The notes under the pieces were generated by a model. It did not search any database, was not told the origin of the DNA, and saw only the letters and a list, made by a program, of their open reading frames with translations. A stretch of DNA of 64,000 nucleotides, taken from contig CP086683.1 in assembly GCA_030544685.1 (NCBI GenBank), positions 930,001 through 994,000 of the forward strand, given 5' to 3'. The DNA comes from Pseudomonas sp. B21_DOA. Lineage in GTDB: Bacteria > Pseudomonadota > Gammaproteobacteria > Pseudomonadales > Pseudomonadaceae. The translations under genes and the position numbers were made by a program. This document shows, one piece after another, positions 43,602-56,479 of the stretch (its first letter is position 1; each line of letters begins with the position of its first letter).

Positions 43602-43632
43602 AAAGCGGCATCCAGACAAAAGTGGCAGATAG

Positions 43633-43659
43633 CAAAACGCCCCACTAGGGGGCGTTTTG
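43633..43659 (-). terminator. Terminator between yidC and mnmE
   Basis: CAAAACGCCCC (43633-43643) and GGGGCGTTTTG (43649-43659) form an 11-bp stem with a five-base loop. The A4/T4 ends of the stem give a short U-tract after yidC. It is followed upstream by a perfect DnaA box (43667). Confidence 0.75.
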
Positions 43660-43682
43660 AGTGGTGTTATCCACAGTGCAAG

Positions 43683-45365
43683 TTACGCCTCGGCTTTTTT
43701 CGTTGCCGCTTCGATCTTACGCGTGATGTACCACTGTTGTGCAATCGACAGACAGTTGTTCACAACCCAGTACAGCACCAGACCCGCCGGGAACCACAGG
43801 AAGAAGAAGGTGAAAATGATTGGCATCATTTTCATGACCTTCGCCTGCATCGGATCCGGAGGCGTCGGGTTCAGCTGCTGCTGGATGAACATGGTTGCGC
43901 CCATGATGATCGGCAGAATGAAGAACGGATCCTTGATCGACAGGTCGGTGATCCACAGCATGAACGGCGCCTGACGCATTTCCACGCTTTCCAGCAGAAC
44001 CCAGTACAGCGACAGGAAGACCGGCATCTGCACGAGGATCGGCAAGCAGCCGCCCAGTGGATTGATCTTCTCTTTCTTGTACAGCTCCATCATGGCCTGC
44101 GACATTTTCTGCCGGTCATCGCCATGTTGCTCTTTCAGCGCAGCCAGTTTCGGTGCCACGGCACGCATGCGCGCCATCGATTTGTAGCTGGCTGCCGACA
44201 GCGGGAAGAAGATCCCTTTGATCAGCATGGTCAGGAAGATGATCGACCAGCCCCAGTTACCGACGATGGCGTGGATATGTTGCAGCAGCCAGAAGATCGG
44301 CTGGGCAATGAACCACAGAATGCCGTAGTCGACGGTCAGTTCCAGACCTGGGGACAACTCTTTCAGTACAGCCTGGCTTTTCGGACCGGCGTACAGCACA
44401 GCGCTGGTTTCAACTTTTGCGCCTGGAGCAGCGGTCAAAGTAGGACCGGTGTAACCGATGATGTAGTTGCCTTTGCTGTCCTTACGGGTCTGGACGATGT
44501 TGTTTTCGCCCTTGGCCGGGATCCACGCGGTCACGAAGTAGTGCTGCAGCCAGGCTACCCATCCACCGGTGACAGTTTCCTTGAGCTGCGCCTTGTCCAT
44601 GTCCTTCATCGACACTTTCTTGTACGGCTCGGAACTTGTCCACAGGGCAGCGCCGAGGTAAGTCGCGGTGCCAGTAGCCGTGGTCGACGACGGATCAGCA
44701 CTGGCGTCTCGCTTCAACTGGGCAAACATTGCGCCGTTCCAGGGCTGAGCACTCTGGTTATCCACAATGTAGGAGACGGCAACGTCATACAGGCCACGTT
44801 TCAAGGTGAAACGCTTGATGTAATTCACGCCGTCCTTGCTGAATTTCAGGTCAACGACGAGTTGATCCTGACCGTCAGCCAGTTGGTAAACCTTCTTCTC
44901 CGAGGAATAAACCGGACGACCGGCCGGGTTTGCGTCCGGACCGTTGGTACCGATCAGACCGCTTTGCGCCAGATACACACGTTCGCCGCCGTTATCGAAC
45001 AGCTGGAACGGAACGTCAGGACGGTCCTGACGGCGTGGATACAGAGGCAGAGTCAGTTGCGCAACGTCGCCACCCTGTGGATCGATTGCCAGATCGAGCA
45101 CATCGGTCTTGACCTGAATCAGGTCCTTGCTGGCAGCAACCGGCGTTTCCGCTGGTGCACTGGTATCGCTGGCGGCGCGCGGAATATCGTCACTGGCGGC
45201 AGTATTTGTGCCAGTGGCGGTGTCCGGCAAACCGGATGTAGTCGTACTGGAAGCAACATTCTGAGTCGGCAGGGCAGCCTGGCCATAATCCTGGTTCCAT
45301 TTAAGAACCATGACGTAGGACACGATTGCCAGGGCGACGATCAGGATCGTGCGTTTGATATCCAT
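43683..45365 (-). CDS. yidC: Membrane protein insertase YidC (Oxa1 family)
   Basis: The 560-residue protein has an N-terminal membrane helix (TILIVALAIVSYVMVL), a large periplasmic beta-domain (about residues 60-340), and the conserved five-helix core with NWGWSIIFLTMLIKGIFFPLS, KMSQAMMELYKKEKINPLGGCLPILVQMPVFLSLYW. It inserts and folds inner-membrane proteins alone or with SecYEG. It lies two bases after yidD. The C-terminus is basic for ribosome contact. Confidence 0.98.
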   Translation of the reverse strand: MDIKRTILIVALAIVSYVMVLKWNQDYGQAALPTQNVASSTTTSGLPDTATGTNTAASDDIPRAASDTSAPAETPVAASKDLIQVKTDVLDLAIDPQGGDVAQLTLPLYPRRQDRPDVPFQLFDNGGERVYLAQSGLIGTNGPDANPAGRPVYSSEKKVYQLADGQDQLVVDLKFSKDGVNYIKRFTLKRGLYDVAVSYIVDNQSAQPWNGAMFAQLKRDASADPSSTTATGTATYLGAALWTSSEPYKKVSMKDMDKAQLKETVTGGWVAWLQHYFVTAWIPAKGENNIVQTRKDSKGNYIIGYTGPTLTAAPGAKVETSAVLYAGPKSQAVLKELSPGLELTVDYGILWFIAQPIFWLLQHIHAIVGNWGWSIIFLTMLIKGIFFPLSAASYKSMARMRAVAPKLAALKEQHGDDRQKMSQAMMELYKKEKINPLGGCLPILVQMPVFLSLYWVLLESVEMRQAPFMLWITDLSIKDPFFILPIIMGATMFIQQQLNPTPPDPMQAKVMKMMPIIFTFFFLWFPAGLVLYWVVNNCLSIAQQWYITRKIEAATKKAEA

Positions 45366-45367
45366 GA

Positions 45368-45613
45368 TTACTCGGCCATCGAAGAAGAACGGGAGGTAGG
45401 GACAGGTGGAACCGGGTCATAACCACCGGGATTCCACGGATGACAGCGACCTAAACGACGAAAGGTCAGCCAGCCACCGCGCAGAAGGCCATGATTTTCA
45501 ATGGCTTCATACGCGTAGCAGGAACAACTGGGGTAGAAGCGACAGTGGCTGGCCATTAGAGGACTAATGGCATAGCGATAAAACTGGATCGGAACGAGGG
45601 CCAGTTTACGCAT
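45368..45613 (-). CDS. yidD: Membrane protein insertion efficiency factor YidD
   Basis: The 81-residue protein has the family core [32 protein letters not shown] with three conserved Cys, and [23 protein letters not shown]. It is a membrane-associated helper of YidC-dependent insertion. It overlaps the rnpA stop by eight bases and is followed by yidC, the classical rpmH-rnpA-yidD-yidC order. Confidence 0.96.
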   Translation of the reverse strand: MRKLALVPIQFYRYAISPLMASHCRFYPSCSCYAYEAIENHGLLRGGWLTFRRLGRCHPWNPGGYDPVPPVPTSRSSSMAE

Positions 45614-46006
45614 CGGTACTGTCTACCCCTACAGTTTCGGTTTTGACTGCCGGAACGGGCTTGTTGCGTGCCAGACGCTTCCAGAGCTTGCCGAAATGCT
45701 GAATCAATTCGGGGTTTTCTACATCACCCAAACCTTTGCGCGCGACGATAACGATGTCCCAGCCGACCAGTGAATCCTGGTGCAGACGGAACGATTCGCG
45801 CATCAGACGTTTGAGGCGATTGCGTTCAACGGAGAGCTTTACACTCTTTTTCCCGATAACCAGCCCTAGACGGGGGTGATCAAGATCGTTGTCGCGTGCA
45901 AGGAGCAGGAGGTTTTTCCCCGGAACCTTGCCGGTAGGGGAGTCAAAGACTGCCTTGAAATGCCGGGGGTAAGCAGACGCTTTTCCCGACTGAAGTCCTG
46001 ACTCAC
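45606..46006 (-). CDS. rnpA: Ribonuclease P protein component (frameshifted as read)
   Basis: RnpA assists the RNase P ribozyme in tRNA 5' maturation. The N-terminal part ([13 protein letters not shown]) and the C-terminal part ([27 protein letters not shown]) are in different frames. Adding one G to the five-G run 45965-45969 joins them through [26 protein letters not shown] and the RNP motif [13 protein letters not shown], for 133 residues. I place the start at the GTG at 46006, 16 bases after rpmH; GGAG directly abuts it, so the exact start is uncertain. The gene is essential, so the break is almost surely a sequence error. Confidence 0.88.
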
Positions 46007-46022
46007 CTCCAGTACCGGATTA

Positions 46023-46157
46023 TCAAACTGCCAGACGCGCACGACCTTTGGCGCGACGACGCGACAGGACTGCGCGGCCGTTCTTGGTAGCCATGCGAGC
46101 ACGGAAACCGTGGGTACGAGCGCGTTTGATAGTGCTTGGTTGGAAAGTACGTTTCAT
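46023..46157 (-). CDS. rpmH: 50S ribosomal protein L34
   Basis: The 44-residue, strongly basic protein reads [20 protein letters not shown] at its start and ends [12 protein letters not shown], the universal L34 sequence. It sits between oriC and rnpA, transcribed away from dnaA, the classic arrangement. Confidence 0.97.
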   Translation of the reverse strand: MKRTFQPSTIKRARTHGFRARMATKNGRAVLSRRRAKGRARLAV

Positions 46158-46723
46158 GTCGTGTTACCTGGTTCGTCCACAACGGGCCGGAATGGCCCCC
46201 GTTTTAAGAGACCGGGGATTCTAGAGAAAGCAAGCCCTCAGGTCAATTTCCAACCAGCGTTTCCTTATAAATAGATCGAGGCAGGGTTTGCGCTCGAATG
46301 CCTGTCAGCCAGATATAAAAATAAAGAAGGGAATTATTTAAAGCTTTTTTGTAAAGCTTGTAAAAGCTAGACACGCCATCTTCTGTGGATAACTGCTATC
46401 AGGCCTTATTCTGTGCGGTGTACAGAGAATGACAACTACAGTGGAAAACCGTGTTCAGCCTGTGCTGCGCTGTCGGATAAGCTGTGCGTGGAATGGGCTG
46501 TTATCCACAGGCTGGTTATCCACCGAGTTTAGCCCCTACTTGTCCAGTGCCCTCATAGGTGTTTATCCACAGGGCTTATTCACATGCCGTTGGTCGCCTT
46601 TTAATGCTTTAACGCATTGATAAATGATGGTGAGGGACCTACCTGCATGTGGATAAGTGAACCGCTCGCCGCTACAATGGCCGCTTGTTTTTGCCTCACC
46701 GGCTTTCAACTTAGGGGATATCC
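46158..46723. other. oriC: Replication origin oriC (rpmH-dnaA intergenic region)
   Basis: This 566-bp gap between divergent rpmH and dnaA has an AT-rich stretch (about 46310-46370, likely unwinding element) and DnaA boxes. These are perfect ones at 46384 (inverted), 46501, 46563 and 46648 (inverted), and near ones TTATCCACC at 46516 and TTATTCACA at 46576. The position and boxes match the established Pseudomonas origin. It also holds the dnaA and rpmH promoters, which I could not place exactly. A second, paralogous copy lies upstream of mnmG. Confidence 0.92.
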
Positions 46724-48247
46724 GTGTCAGTGGAACTTTGGCAGCAGTGCGTAGAGCTTTTGCGCGAAGAGCTGCCTGCCCAACAATTCAACACCTGGAT
46801 CCGTCCACTACAGGTCGAAGCCGAAGGCGACGAGTTGCGCGTCTACGCACCCAATCGTTTCGTGCTGGACTGGGTCAACGAAAAGTACCTGGGCCGCGTC
46901 CTCGAATTGCTCGATGAACATGGCAATGGCTCGACGCCGTCGCTGTCCTTGTTAATAGGCAGCAAACGCAGCTCGGCACCTCGTGCCGCACCCAATGCAC
47001 CACTGGCGGCCGCGCAGGTTGCTCAGGCGCAGGCCAACAACGCGCCGTCGAGCAACCCGGCACCAGCGCCCGCGCCTGCTCCGGCCAAGCGTTCCACGCA
47101 GAAAACCGCTGAAGTCAGTGAAGAGCCTTCCCGCGACAGCTTCGACCCGATGGCCGGTGCCGCCTCGCAGCAGGCGCCGGTTCGCGCCGAACAGCGCACC
47201 GTGCAGGTAGAAGGTGCGCTCAAGCACACCAGCTATCTCAACCGCACGTTCACCTTCGAGAATTTTGTTGAAGGTAAATCCAACCAGCTCGCCCGTGCGG
47301 CGGCCTGGCAGGTGGCGGACAATCCCAAGCACGGTTACAACCCGCTCTTCCTTTATGGTGGCGTCGGCTTGGGTAAAACCCACTTGATGCACGCAGTGGG
47401 CAACCATCTATTAAAGAAGAATCCGAATGCCAAGGTCGTGTACCTGCATTCCGAGCGTTTCGTGGCCGACATGGTCAAGGCGCTGCAACTGAACGCGATC
47501 AATGAATTCAAGCGTTTCTACCGTTCGGTGGACGCCTTGCTGATCGACGATATTCAGTTCTTCGCCCGCAAGGAGCGCTCCCAGGAAGAGTTTTTCCACA
47601 CCTTCAACGCTCTGCTTGAAGGTGGCCAGCAGGTCATTCTCACCAGTGACCGCTACCCGAAAGAAATCGAAGGCCTTGAAGAACGTCTCAAATCCCGCTT
47701 TGGCTGGGGCTTGACCGTTGCCGTCGAGCCGCCTGAGCTGGAAACCCGTGTGGCGATTCTGATGAAGAAGGCCGATCAGGCCAAAGTCGAGCTGCCCCAT
47801 GACGCCGCGTTCTTCATTGCCCAGCGCATCCGCTCGAACGTCCGCGAACTGGAAGGCGCGCTGAAACGCGTGATCGCCCACTCGCACTTCATGGGCCGCG
47901 ACATCACCATCGAGCTGATTCGCGAATCCCTGAAAGACTTGTTGGCGTTGCAGGACAAACTGGTCTCTGTGGATAACATTCAGCGAACTGTCGCCGAATA
48001 CTACAAGATCAAGATCTCCGATCTGCTGTCCAAGCGCCGTTCGCGCTCGGTAGCACGTCCGCGTCAGGTGGCCATGGCGTTGTCCAAGGAACTTACCAAC
48101 CACAGCCTGCCGGAAATCGGCGATGTGTTTGGCGGCCGCGACCACACTACGGTGCTGCACGCTTGCCGCAAGATCAATGAACTTAAGGAATCCGACGCGG
48201 ACATCCGCGAGGACTACAAGAACCTGCTGCGTACACTGACCACTTGA
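46724..48247 (+). CDS. dnaA: Chromosomal replication initiator DnaA
   Basis: The 507-residue protein starts at a GTG (46724), preceded by AGGGGAT. Domain I is about 1-85 ([22 protein letters not shown]), domain II a Pro/Ala-rich linker (about 86-170). Domain III is the AAA+ core with Walker A GGVGLGKT (212-219) and Walker [10 protein letters not shown]. Domain IV has the box-binding [15 protein letters not shown] near residue 471. It melts oriC and loads the helicase. A perfect DnaA box at 47968 lies inside its own coding sequence. dnaN follows after 39 bases. Confidence 0.99.
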   Translation: MSVELWQQCVELLREELPAQQFNTWIRPLQVEAEGDELRVYAPNRFVLDWVNEKYLGRVLELLDEHGNGSTPSLSLLIGSKRSSAPRAAPNAPLAAAQVAQAQANNAPSSNPAPAPAPAPAKRSTQKTAEVSEEPSRDSFDPMAGAASQQAPVRAEQRTVQVEGALKHTSYLNRTFTFENFVEGKSNQLARAAAWQVADNPKHGYNPLFLYGGVGLGKTHLMHAVGNHLLKKNPNAKVVYLHSERFVADMVKALQLNAINEFKRFYRSVDALLIDDIQFFARKERSQEEFFHTFNALLEGGQQVILTSDRYPKEIEGLEERLKSRFGWGLTVAVEPPELETRVAILMKKADQAKVELPHDAAFFIAQRIRSNVRELEGALKRVIAHSHFMGRDITIELIRESLKDLLALQDKLVSVDNIQRTVAEYYKIKISDLLSKRRSRSVARPRQVAMALSKELTNHSLPEIGDVFGGRDHTTVLHACRKINELKESDADIREDYKNLLRTLTT

Positions 48248-48286
48248 TGAACACCAGCGCAGCTTATTAAGGCAAGGGACTAGACC

Positions 48287-49390
48287 ATGCATTTCACCAT
48301 TCAACGCGAAGCCCTGTTGAAACCCCTGCAACTGGTCGCAGGCGTCGTCGAGCGCCGACAGACCTTGCCGGTACTGTCCAACGTGCTGTTGGTCGTCGAA
48401 GGCCAGCAACTGTCGTTGACCGGTACCGACCTTGAGGTCGAGCTGGTCGGTCGCGTGCAACTTGAGGAGCCGGCTGAAACAGGTTCCATCACCGTGCCGG
48501 CGCGCAAGCTGATGGACATCTGCAAGAGCCTGCCCAACGATGCGCTGATCGACATCAAGGTCGACGAGCAGAAGCTGGTAGTGAAGGCCGGTCGTAGCCG
48601 CTTCACCCTGTCGACCCTGCCGGCCAACGATTTCCCGACCGTCGAAGAAGGCCCGGGCTCGCTGACCTGCAGCCTGGAGCAGAGCAAACTGCGTCGTCTG
48701 ATCGAACGCACCAGCTTCGCCATGGCCCAGCAGGACGTGCGTTACTACCTCAACGGCATGCTGCTGGAAGTTTCCGCTGGTGTGATCCGCGCCGTGGCCA
48801 CCGACGGTCACCGTCTGGCGATGTGCTCGATGCAGGCCGATATCGGTCAGCCGGATCGCCATCAGGTGATCGTGCCGCGCAAAGGTATCCTCGAACTGGC
48901 GCGTCTGCTCACTGAGCCGGATGGCAATGTCAGCATCGTCCTCGGTCAGCATCACATCCGCGCCACCACGGGCGAGTTCACCTTCACCTCGAAACTGGTT
49001 GACGGTAAATTCCCGGATTACGAACGCGTACTGCCCAAAGGTGGCGACAAGCTGGTACTCGGCGATCGTCAGGCGTTGCGTGAAGCGTTCAGTCGTACCG
49101 CGATTCTGTCCAACGAGAAATACCGCGGTATCCGTCTGCAACTGGCCAGCGGTCAGTTGAAGATCCAGGCCAACAACCCGGAGCAGGAAGAAGCGGAAGA
49201 AGAAGTGGGCGTTGAATACAACGGCGGCTCGCTGGAAATCGGCTTCAACGTCAGCTACCTGCTCGACGTGCTGGGCGTGATGACCACCGAGCAGGTTCGC
49301 CTGATCCTGTCCGACTCCAACAGCAGTGCGCTGGTGCAAGAGTCCGACAATGACGACTCGGCTTACGTTGTCATGCCGATGCGTCTGTAA
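48287..49390 (+). CDS. dnaN: DNA polymerase III beta sliding clamp
   Basis: The 367-residue protein, the normal length, begins MHFTIQREALLKPLQLVAGVVERRQTLPVLSNVLL and ends DDSAYVVMPMRL. Its three repeated clamp domains form a dimeric ring that holds polymerases on DNA. It lies between dnaA and recF with a good AAGGCAAGGG-type ribosome site. Confidence 0.99.
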   Translation: MHFTIQREALLKPLQLVAGVVERRQTLPVLSNVLLVVEGQQLSLTGTDLEVELVGRVQLEEPAETGSITVPARKLMDICKSLPNDALIDIKVDEQKLVVKAGRSRFTLSTLPANDFPTVEEGPGSLTCSLEQSKLRRLIERTSFAMAQQDVRYYLNGMLLEVSAGVIRAVATDGHRLAMCSMQADIGQPDRHQVIVPRKGILELARLLTEPDGNVSIVLGQHHIRATTGEFTFTSKLVDGKFPDYERVLPKGGDKLVLGDRQALREAFSRTAILSNEKYRGIRLQLASGQLKIQANNPEQEEAEEEVGVEYNGGSLEIGFNVSYLLDVLGVMTTEQVRLILSDSNSSALVQESDNDDSAYVVMPMRL

Positions 49391-49404
49391 TCAGCTGATC
49401 CTGA

Positions 49405-52928
<3,524 letters not shown>

Positions 52929-52950
52929 TCCAGGTTGTCGTCAACGAAAA

Positions 52951-52977
52951 GGCCAACGCATCGCGTTGGCCTTTTTT
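52951..52977 (+). terminator. Intrinsic terminator of gyrB
   Basis: GGCCAACGC (52951-52959) and GCGTTGGCC (52963-52971) form a perfect 9-bp stem with loop ATC, followed by T6, 22 bases after the gyrB stop. It ends the dnaA-dnaN-recF-gyrB run, and an A-run on the left allows use from the other side. Confidence 0.95.
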
Positions 52978-53028
52978 ATTTCGGGGTCTGTCCTTCCAAG
53001 CCAGTCCGGGCATTTTGCTTGGGATGGG

Positions 53029-53748
53029 CTACTCGACCGCAGTTGCGACACTTTCGAGACGATAGCCATACCCATAGATCGTCAGTAACTGCCAACCCCG
53101 ATCTGCCGTCAGCCCGAGCTTGTTGCGCAATCGGTAGATATGCGTATCCAGCGGCCGCGAGGAAGTTGTTTCCTCGTTCGGCCAGAAGCGCTCGTACAGA
53201 TAATCCCGCGACAATGGCCGCCCCAGGTTGCTGAACAGACACCGCGCCAGTCGGTATTCGCGCTCAGTCATGAGGATCGGTTTGCCTTCGCGGGTTACGG
53301 TCAATTCGGCGTCGTCGAAAGTCAGGTCGTGAAACGTTTGTACTTCACCTGCCGCACTGCGCGGTTGGCTATGCCGGCGCAATACCGCCGCCACCCTCGC
53401 CTTCAACTCGTTGGGGCGAAACGGCTTGCTGACATAATCATCGGCCCCGGCATTCAAGGCTTGAACGATATCGCTTTCGCCGTCGCGACTGGTCAGCATG
53501 ATCGCGGCCGGTGGCGCGTCCATGTGTTCACGGGTCCAGCGCAGCAGTGCCAGACCCGTGAGGTCGGGAAGTTGCCAGTCGAGGATCAGCAGGTCGAACG
53601 TTTCCCGGCGTAACTGGCGCAACAAGTCTTCGCCACGCTCGAAGCTGTGCAGTGACCACGGCTGTTCCCCAATTTCGGCCATTTGCTCCAGGGTTTGCTC
53701 GACCCGGCGCAGTTCGGCGGGTTCGTCGTCCAGAATGGCAACGCGCAT
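53029..53748 (-). CDS. OmpR-family response regulator
   Basis: Starting at the ATG at 53748 (MRVAILDDEPAELRRVEQTL) gives 239 residues. The receiver domain has the acidic pair DDE, the phospho-acceptor Asp57 (LLILDWQLPDLTG), the switch Thr/Ser in MLTSRDG and Lys in SKPFRPNE. The winged helix (MTEREYRLARCLFSNLGRPLSRDYLYERFW ... DTHIYRLRNKLGL) binds DNA. It is divergent from the sensor kinase at 53914, its likely partner; the 165-bp gap holds both promoters. Targets are unknown. Confidence 0.92.
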   Translation of the reverse strand: MRVAILDDEPAELRRVEQTLEQMAEIGEQPWSLHSFERGEDLLRQLRRETFDLLILDWQLPDLTGLALLRWTREHMDAPPAAIMLTSRDGESDIVQALNAGADDYVSKPFRPNELKARVAAVLRRHSQPRSAAGEVQTFHDLTFDDAELTVTREGKPILMTEREYRLARCLFSNLGRPLSRDYLYERFWPNEETTSSRPLDTHIYRLRNKLGLTADRGWQLLTIYGYGYRLESVATAVE

Positions 53749-53913
53749 CGGCGGTGTTCCTTGTCGCTGGGGCTGGGATGTCGACAATAGCGACTCCCCG
53801 GCCGCGATGAAAGAAGCAGCCCGTCGGTAGTCGACGTCCGCTATGATTCTTCGGGTCTACGCCTCAGACCTGAGACCTATGAACACATCCCACATCGCTT
53901 TGCCGTTTGCGCC

Positions 53914-55449
53914 ATGAATAAACCTCAACGCCGACTTGAAAGTCGGGAGCCGAGCCAGGTCCAGCGTCTGTTCCGGCGGTTGGTGCGCGAGTGGTTGTGG
54001 ATAAGTCTAGTGCTGTTACCGCTGACTGGCCTGTTGTCTTATCGCGCTCAGGTCAATCTGCACAATCCGTCGCCGGCGCTTGGCGCGCTGCTGTCGGTGA
54101 CGATGGTCGGGTGTGTGCTGGGATTGTTGCTGTGGCGACCGCGTTGGGCGCTGTGGGTAACCTTGATCGGCATGGCCGGTGCGCTGATCAGCAGTGCCCT
54201 GCTCGCCGAGATCCGCCACTGGTGGTCGCCGACATCTGCGGCGCTGGGCATGTTGTTCGGTTACCTGATCTGGAACTGGCGGCGCCTGAGTGTGGTGCTC
54301 ACCTATTTCGGCTGGGAGCTGGCGCGTCTGGACAGTGAACCGAAAGTCTTCCCGGAACGACGCCGGACTCGTTTCACCGGAACTGATCAACTGCAAGGCC
54401 AGATCATGGCGCTCGAACAAGCCATGAGCCGCACCCGCGATACCCGGCGCTTCATTGCCGACGGCCTGGAATACCTGCCAGTGGCGACGCTGATCAGTGA
54501 TCCGCAGGGCAAGATTCTGCTGGGCAATCGCAAAGCGCGTGAGCTGTTCGAAGATCCATTGGTAGGCGATGAAGTACTCGAGCAACTGGCTCGGCTCGGC
54601 TATCCGGATTTATCCACAGCACCGCGACCGGCGCTGGCCACGCTGGCGCTACTGGAGTTTCGCGATCACAAGGAGCGCAGCCTGCGCCTGGAAAGAGCGG
54701 CGTTGCTACCGGTCGATGGCGATACACCGATCGGTTGGCTGCTCAGCCTGACGGATTTGAGCGCCGAGCGCGCCGCCGAGGAGCAACGCGGCGTCCTGCT
54801 GCGCTTTCTTTCCCACGACCTGCGCGCGCCGCATTCGGCGATCCTCGCCCTGCTCGATGTGCATCGCCATCAAGCGGGCGCTGATGCACCGTTGTTCGAG
54901 CAAATTGAGCGTCAGGTGCGCCGCGCGCTGGATCTGACCGATGGTTTCGTCTTGTTGGCACGAGCTGAGTCCGAGACCTACCAGTTCCGCCCGACGTTGT
55001 TCGCGATGCTGGTATTGGACGTCCTTGATCAGGCGCTGCCCATCGCACAGCAGAAACGCATCGAGCTACTCAACGAAGTTGATGAGGAATGCCAGGAGCG
55101 GCTGATTCTCGCCGATCAGGGATTGCTGACGCGCGCCCTGTTCAATCTCCTGGAAAATGCCATCAAGTACAGTCCGGCAAACAGCACCGTGCAACTGAAG
55201 GTCAGCTGTTGTGGGTCATGGCTGCGCTGCGAATTGACCGATCAGGGCAAAGGGATTGCTGCTGATGAATTGCCTGACCTGTTCAGCCAGTATCGGCGTT
55301 TCTCCTCAGCCCAAGGCATCGACGGCGTGGGCCTGGGTCTGTCGATGGTCAAAGCTGTGATTGATCATCATGGCGGTACGATCGAGTGTCACAGCGTGGT
55401 CGATGCGGGAACCACATTCCGCATCGAGTTGCCGCTGATTGCCGAATGA
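53914..55449 (+). CDS. Membrane sensor histidine kinase
   Basis: The 511-residue protein has four hydrophobic segments in residues 28-125 (ISLVLLPLTGLLSY; LLSVTMVGCVLGLLLW; VTLIGMAGALISSALL; LGMLFGYLIWNW), and then a WELARLDSEPKVFPE linker. A PAS-like domain (about 180-280) precedes the phospho-acceptor His301 (RFLSHDLRAPHSAIL) and the ATPase with N-box LLENAIKYSP and GVGLGLSMVK. The linker and kinase resemble CHASE2-type kinases, but no extracytoplasmic CHASE2 domain is present, so it may sense within the membrane. Partner: the divergent response regulator. A perfect DnaA box lies in it at 54610 and another at 53996. Confidence 0.9.
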   Translation: MNKPQRRLESREPSQVQRLFRRLVREWLWISLVLLPLTGLLSYRAQVNLHNPSPALGALLSVTMVGCVLGLLLWRPRWALWVTLIGMAGALISSALLAEIRHWWSPTSAALGMLFGYLIWNWRRLSVVLTYFGWELARLDSEPKVFPERRRTRFTGTDQLQGQIMALEQAMSRTRDTRRFIADGLEYLPVATLISDPQGKILLGNRKARELFEDPLVGDEVLEQLARLGYPDLSTAPRPALATLALLEFRDHKERSLRLERAALLPVDGDTPIGWLLSLTDLSAERAAEEQRGVLLRFLSHDLRAPHSAILALLDVHRHQAGADAPLFEQIERQVRRALDLTDGFVLLARAESETYQFRPTLFAMLVLDVLDQALPIAQQKRIELLNEVDEECQERLILADQGLLTRALFNLLENAIKYSPANSTVQLKVSCCGSWLRCELTDQGKGIAADELPDLFSQYRRFSSAQGIDGVGLGLSMVKAVIDHHGGTIECHSVVDAGTTFRIELPLIAE

Positions 55450-55460
55450 ACAAGCACAAA

Positions 55461-55487
55461 AAAACCGGCTATAAGGACCGGTTTTTT
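55461..55487. terminator. Bidirectional terminator between sensor kinase and acyltransferase
   Basis: AAAAACCGG and CCGGTTTTT flank a nine-base loop, with A-run on the left and T7 on the right. It serves the converging kinase and plsC-type genes. The rest of the 167-bp gap is AT-rich and carries a perfect DnaA box at 55604. Confidence 0.85.
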
Positions 55488-55616
55488 TACATCGGAATAA
55501 AACTTATGCACGGATTTCGTTCAATTTGTCCATATAGAAATATCGTTAAAAAACAATAAGTTAGATAGCGATTGCGGACTTTTTAAACGAAAGCGTACAC
55601 AGGTTATCCACAAAAT

Positions 55617-56396
55617 TCAGACAGCCAGTTGATCACTGGCTGCCGGTGCCTGTGGCACCTGCGGCAGCGAACCCATTTCGCGCTGGGTTTTCTCGTTCCA
55701 CGCCTGCACACGGTCATTCAGATCAGCGATGGCGCGCGGCCCGCTGCCTTCGGCATACATCGGTTCGCCGATGACCACGGTGATCACTCCGGACTGTTTG
55801 CCCCAGCCGATTTTTGGCCAGAATTTGCCGGCATTGTGTGCAATCGGCAGTACCGGAAGCGCTGCATTCACCGCCAAAGCGCTACCACTGCGGGAGAACT
55901 TGCCGACAGTGCCGTAAGGAACACGCGTACCTTCCGGAAAGATCAGCACCCAGACGTTGTCCTTGAGCAGTTCGTCGCCTTTGGCTGCGACTTGTTTGAG
56001 CGCGGCTTTCGGGTTGTCGCGGTCGATGGCGATCGGGCGCAGCATGGCCATGGCCCAGCCGAAGAACGGCACGTACAGCAATTCGCGCTTGAGCACCTGG
56101 CTCAATGGCGAGAAATAAGCGGAGAGAAAGAACGTCTCCCAAGTGCTCTGGTGGTTCGACTGAATCACGCAGGGGCGGTCTGGCACGTTTTCCGCGCCTT
56201 TGATTTCGTAGCGGATACCAAGGAACACCTTGGTCAGCCACAGGGCGCAACGGCACCAGTAGACATTGATGAAACGATAGCGCGCCTTGAATGACAGAAA
56301 CGGCGCGATGAAAAAGCTCAGGCTGCACCACAGCAACGCTGTTGTACCCAGCAGCAGATAGAAAACAAAGATTCTGAAGGCCCGCAGTATCGACAT
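55617..56396 (-). CDS. 1-acyl-sn-glycerol-3-phosphate acyltransferase (PlsC family)
   Basis: The 259-residue membrane protein has an N-terminal hydrophobic helix (IFVFYLLLGTTALLWCSLSFFI) and the acyltransferase motif with His in QSNHQSTWETFFLSAYF; the usual H-x4-D is H-x4-E here. The acceptor motif is FPEGTRVPYG. It makes phosphatidic acid from lysophosphatidic acid and acyl-ACP. The place after gyrB and before gmhB matches PA0005 (lptA) of P. aeruginosa. It has 83 bases between it and gmhB. Confidence 0.9.
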   Translation of the reverse strand: MSILRAFRIFVFYLLLGTTALLWCSLSFFIAPFLSFKARYRFINVYWCRCALWLTKVFLGIRYEIKGAENVPDRPCVIQSNHQSTWETFFLSAYFSPLSQVLKRELLYVPFFGWAMAMLRPIAIDRDNPKAALKQVAAKGDELLKDNVWVLIFPEGTRVPYGTVGKFSRSGSALAVNAALPVLPIAHNAGKFWPKIGWGKQSGVITVVIGEPMYAEGSGPRAIADLNDRVQAWNEKTQREMGSLPQVPQAPAASDQLAV

Positions 56397-56479
56397 GGCG
56401 ACGGTTACCGTTACGGGGCAATGCCCGACTGTTCAAGCGCACTCCCGAGCAATCCCTGGCCAGGGAATTCAGAAGTACT

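Noticed and set aside
47411..49339. 642-codon minus-strand frame across dnaA and dnaN
   Set aside because: It runs antisense over two essential genes and their gap and has no domain.
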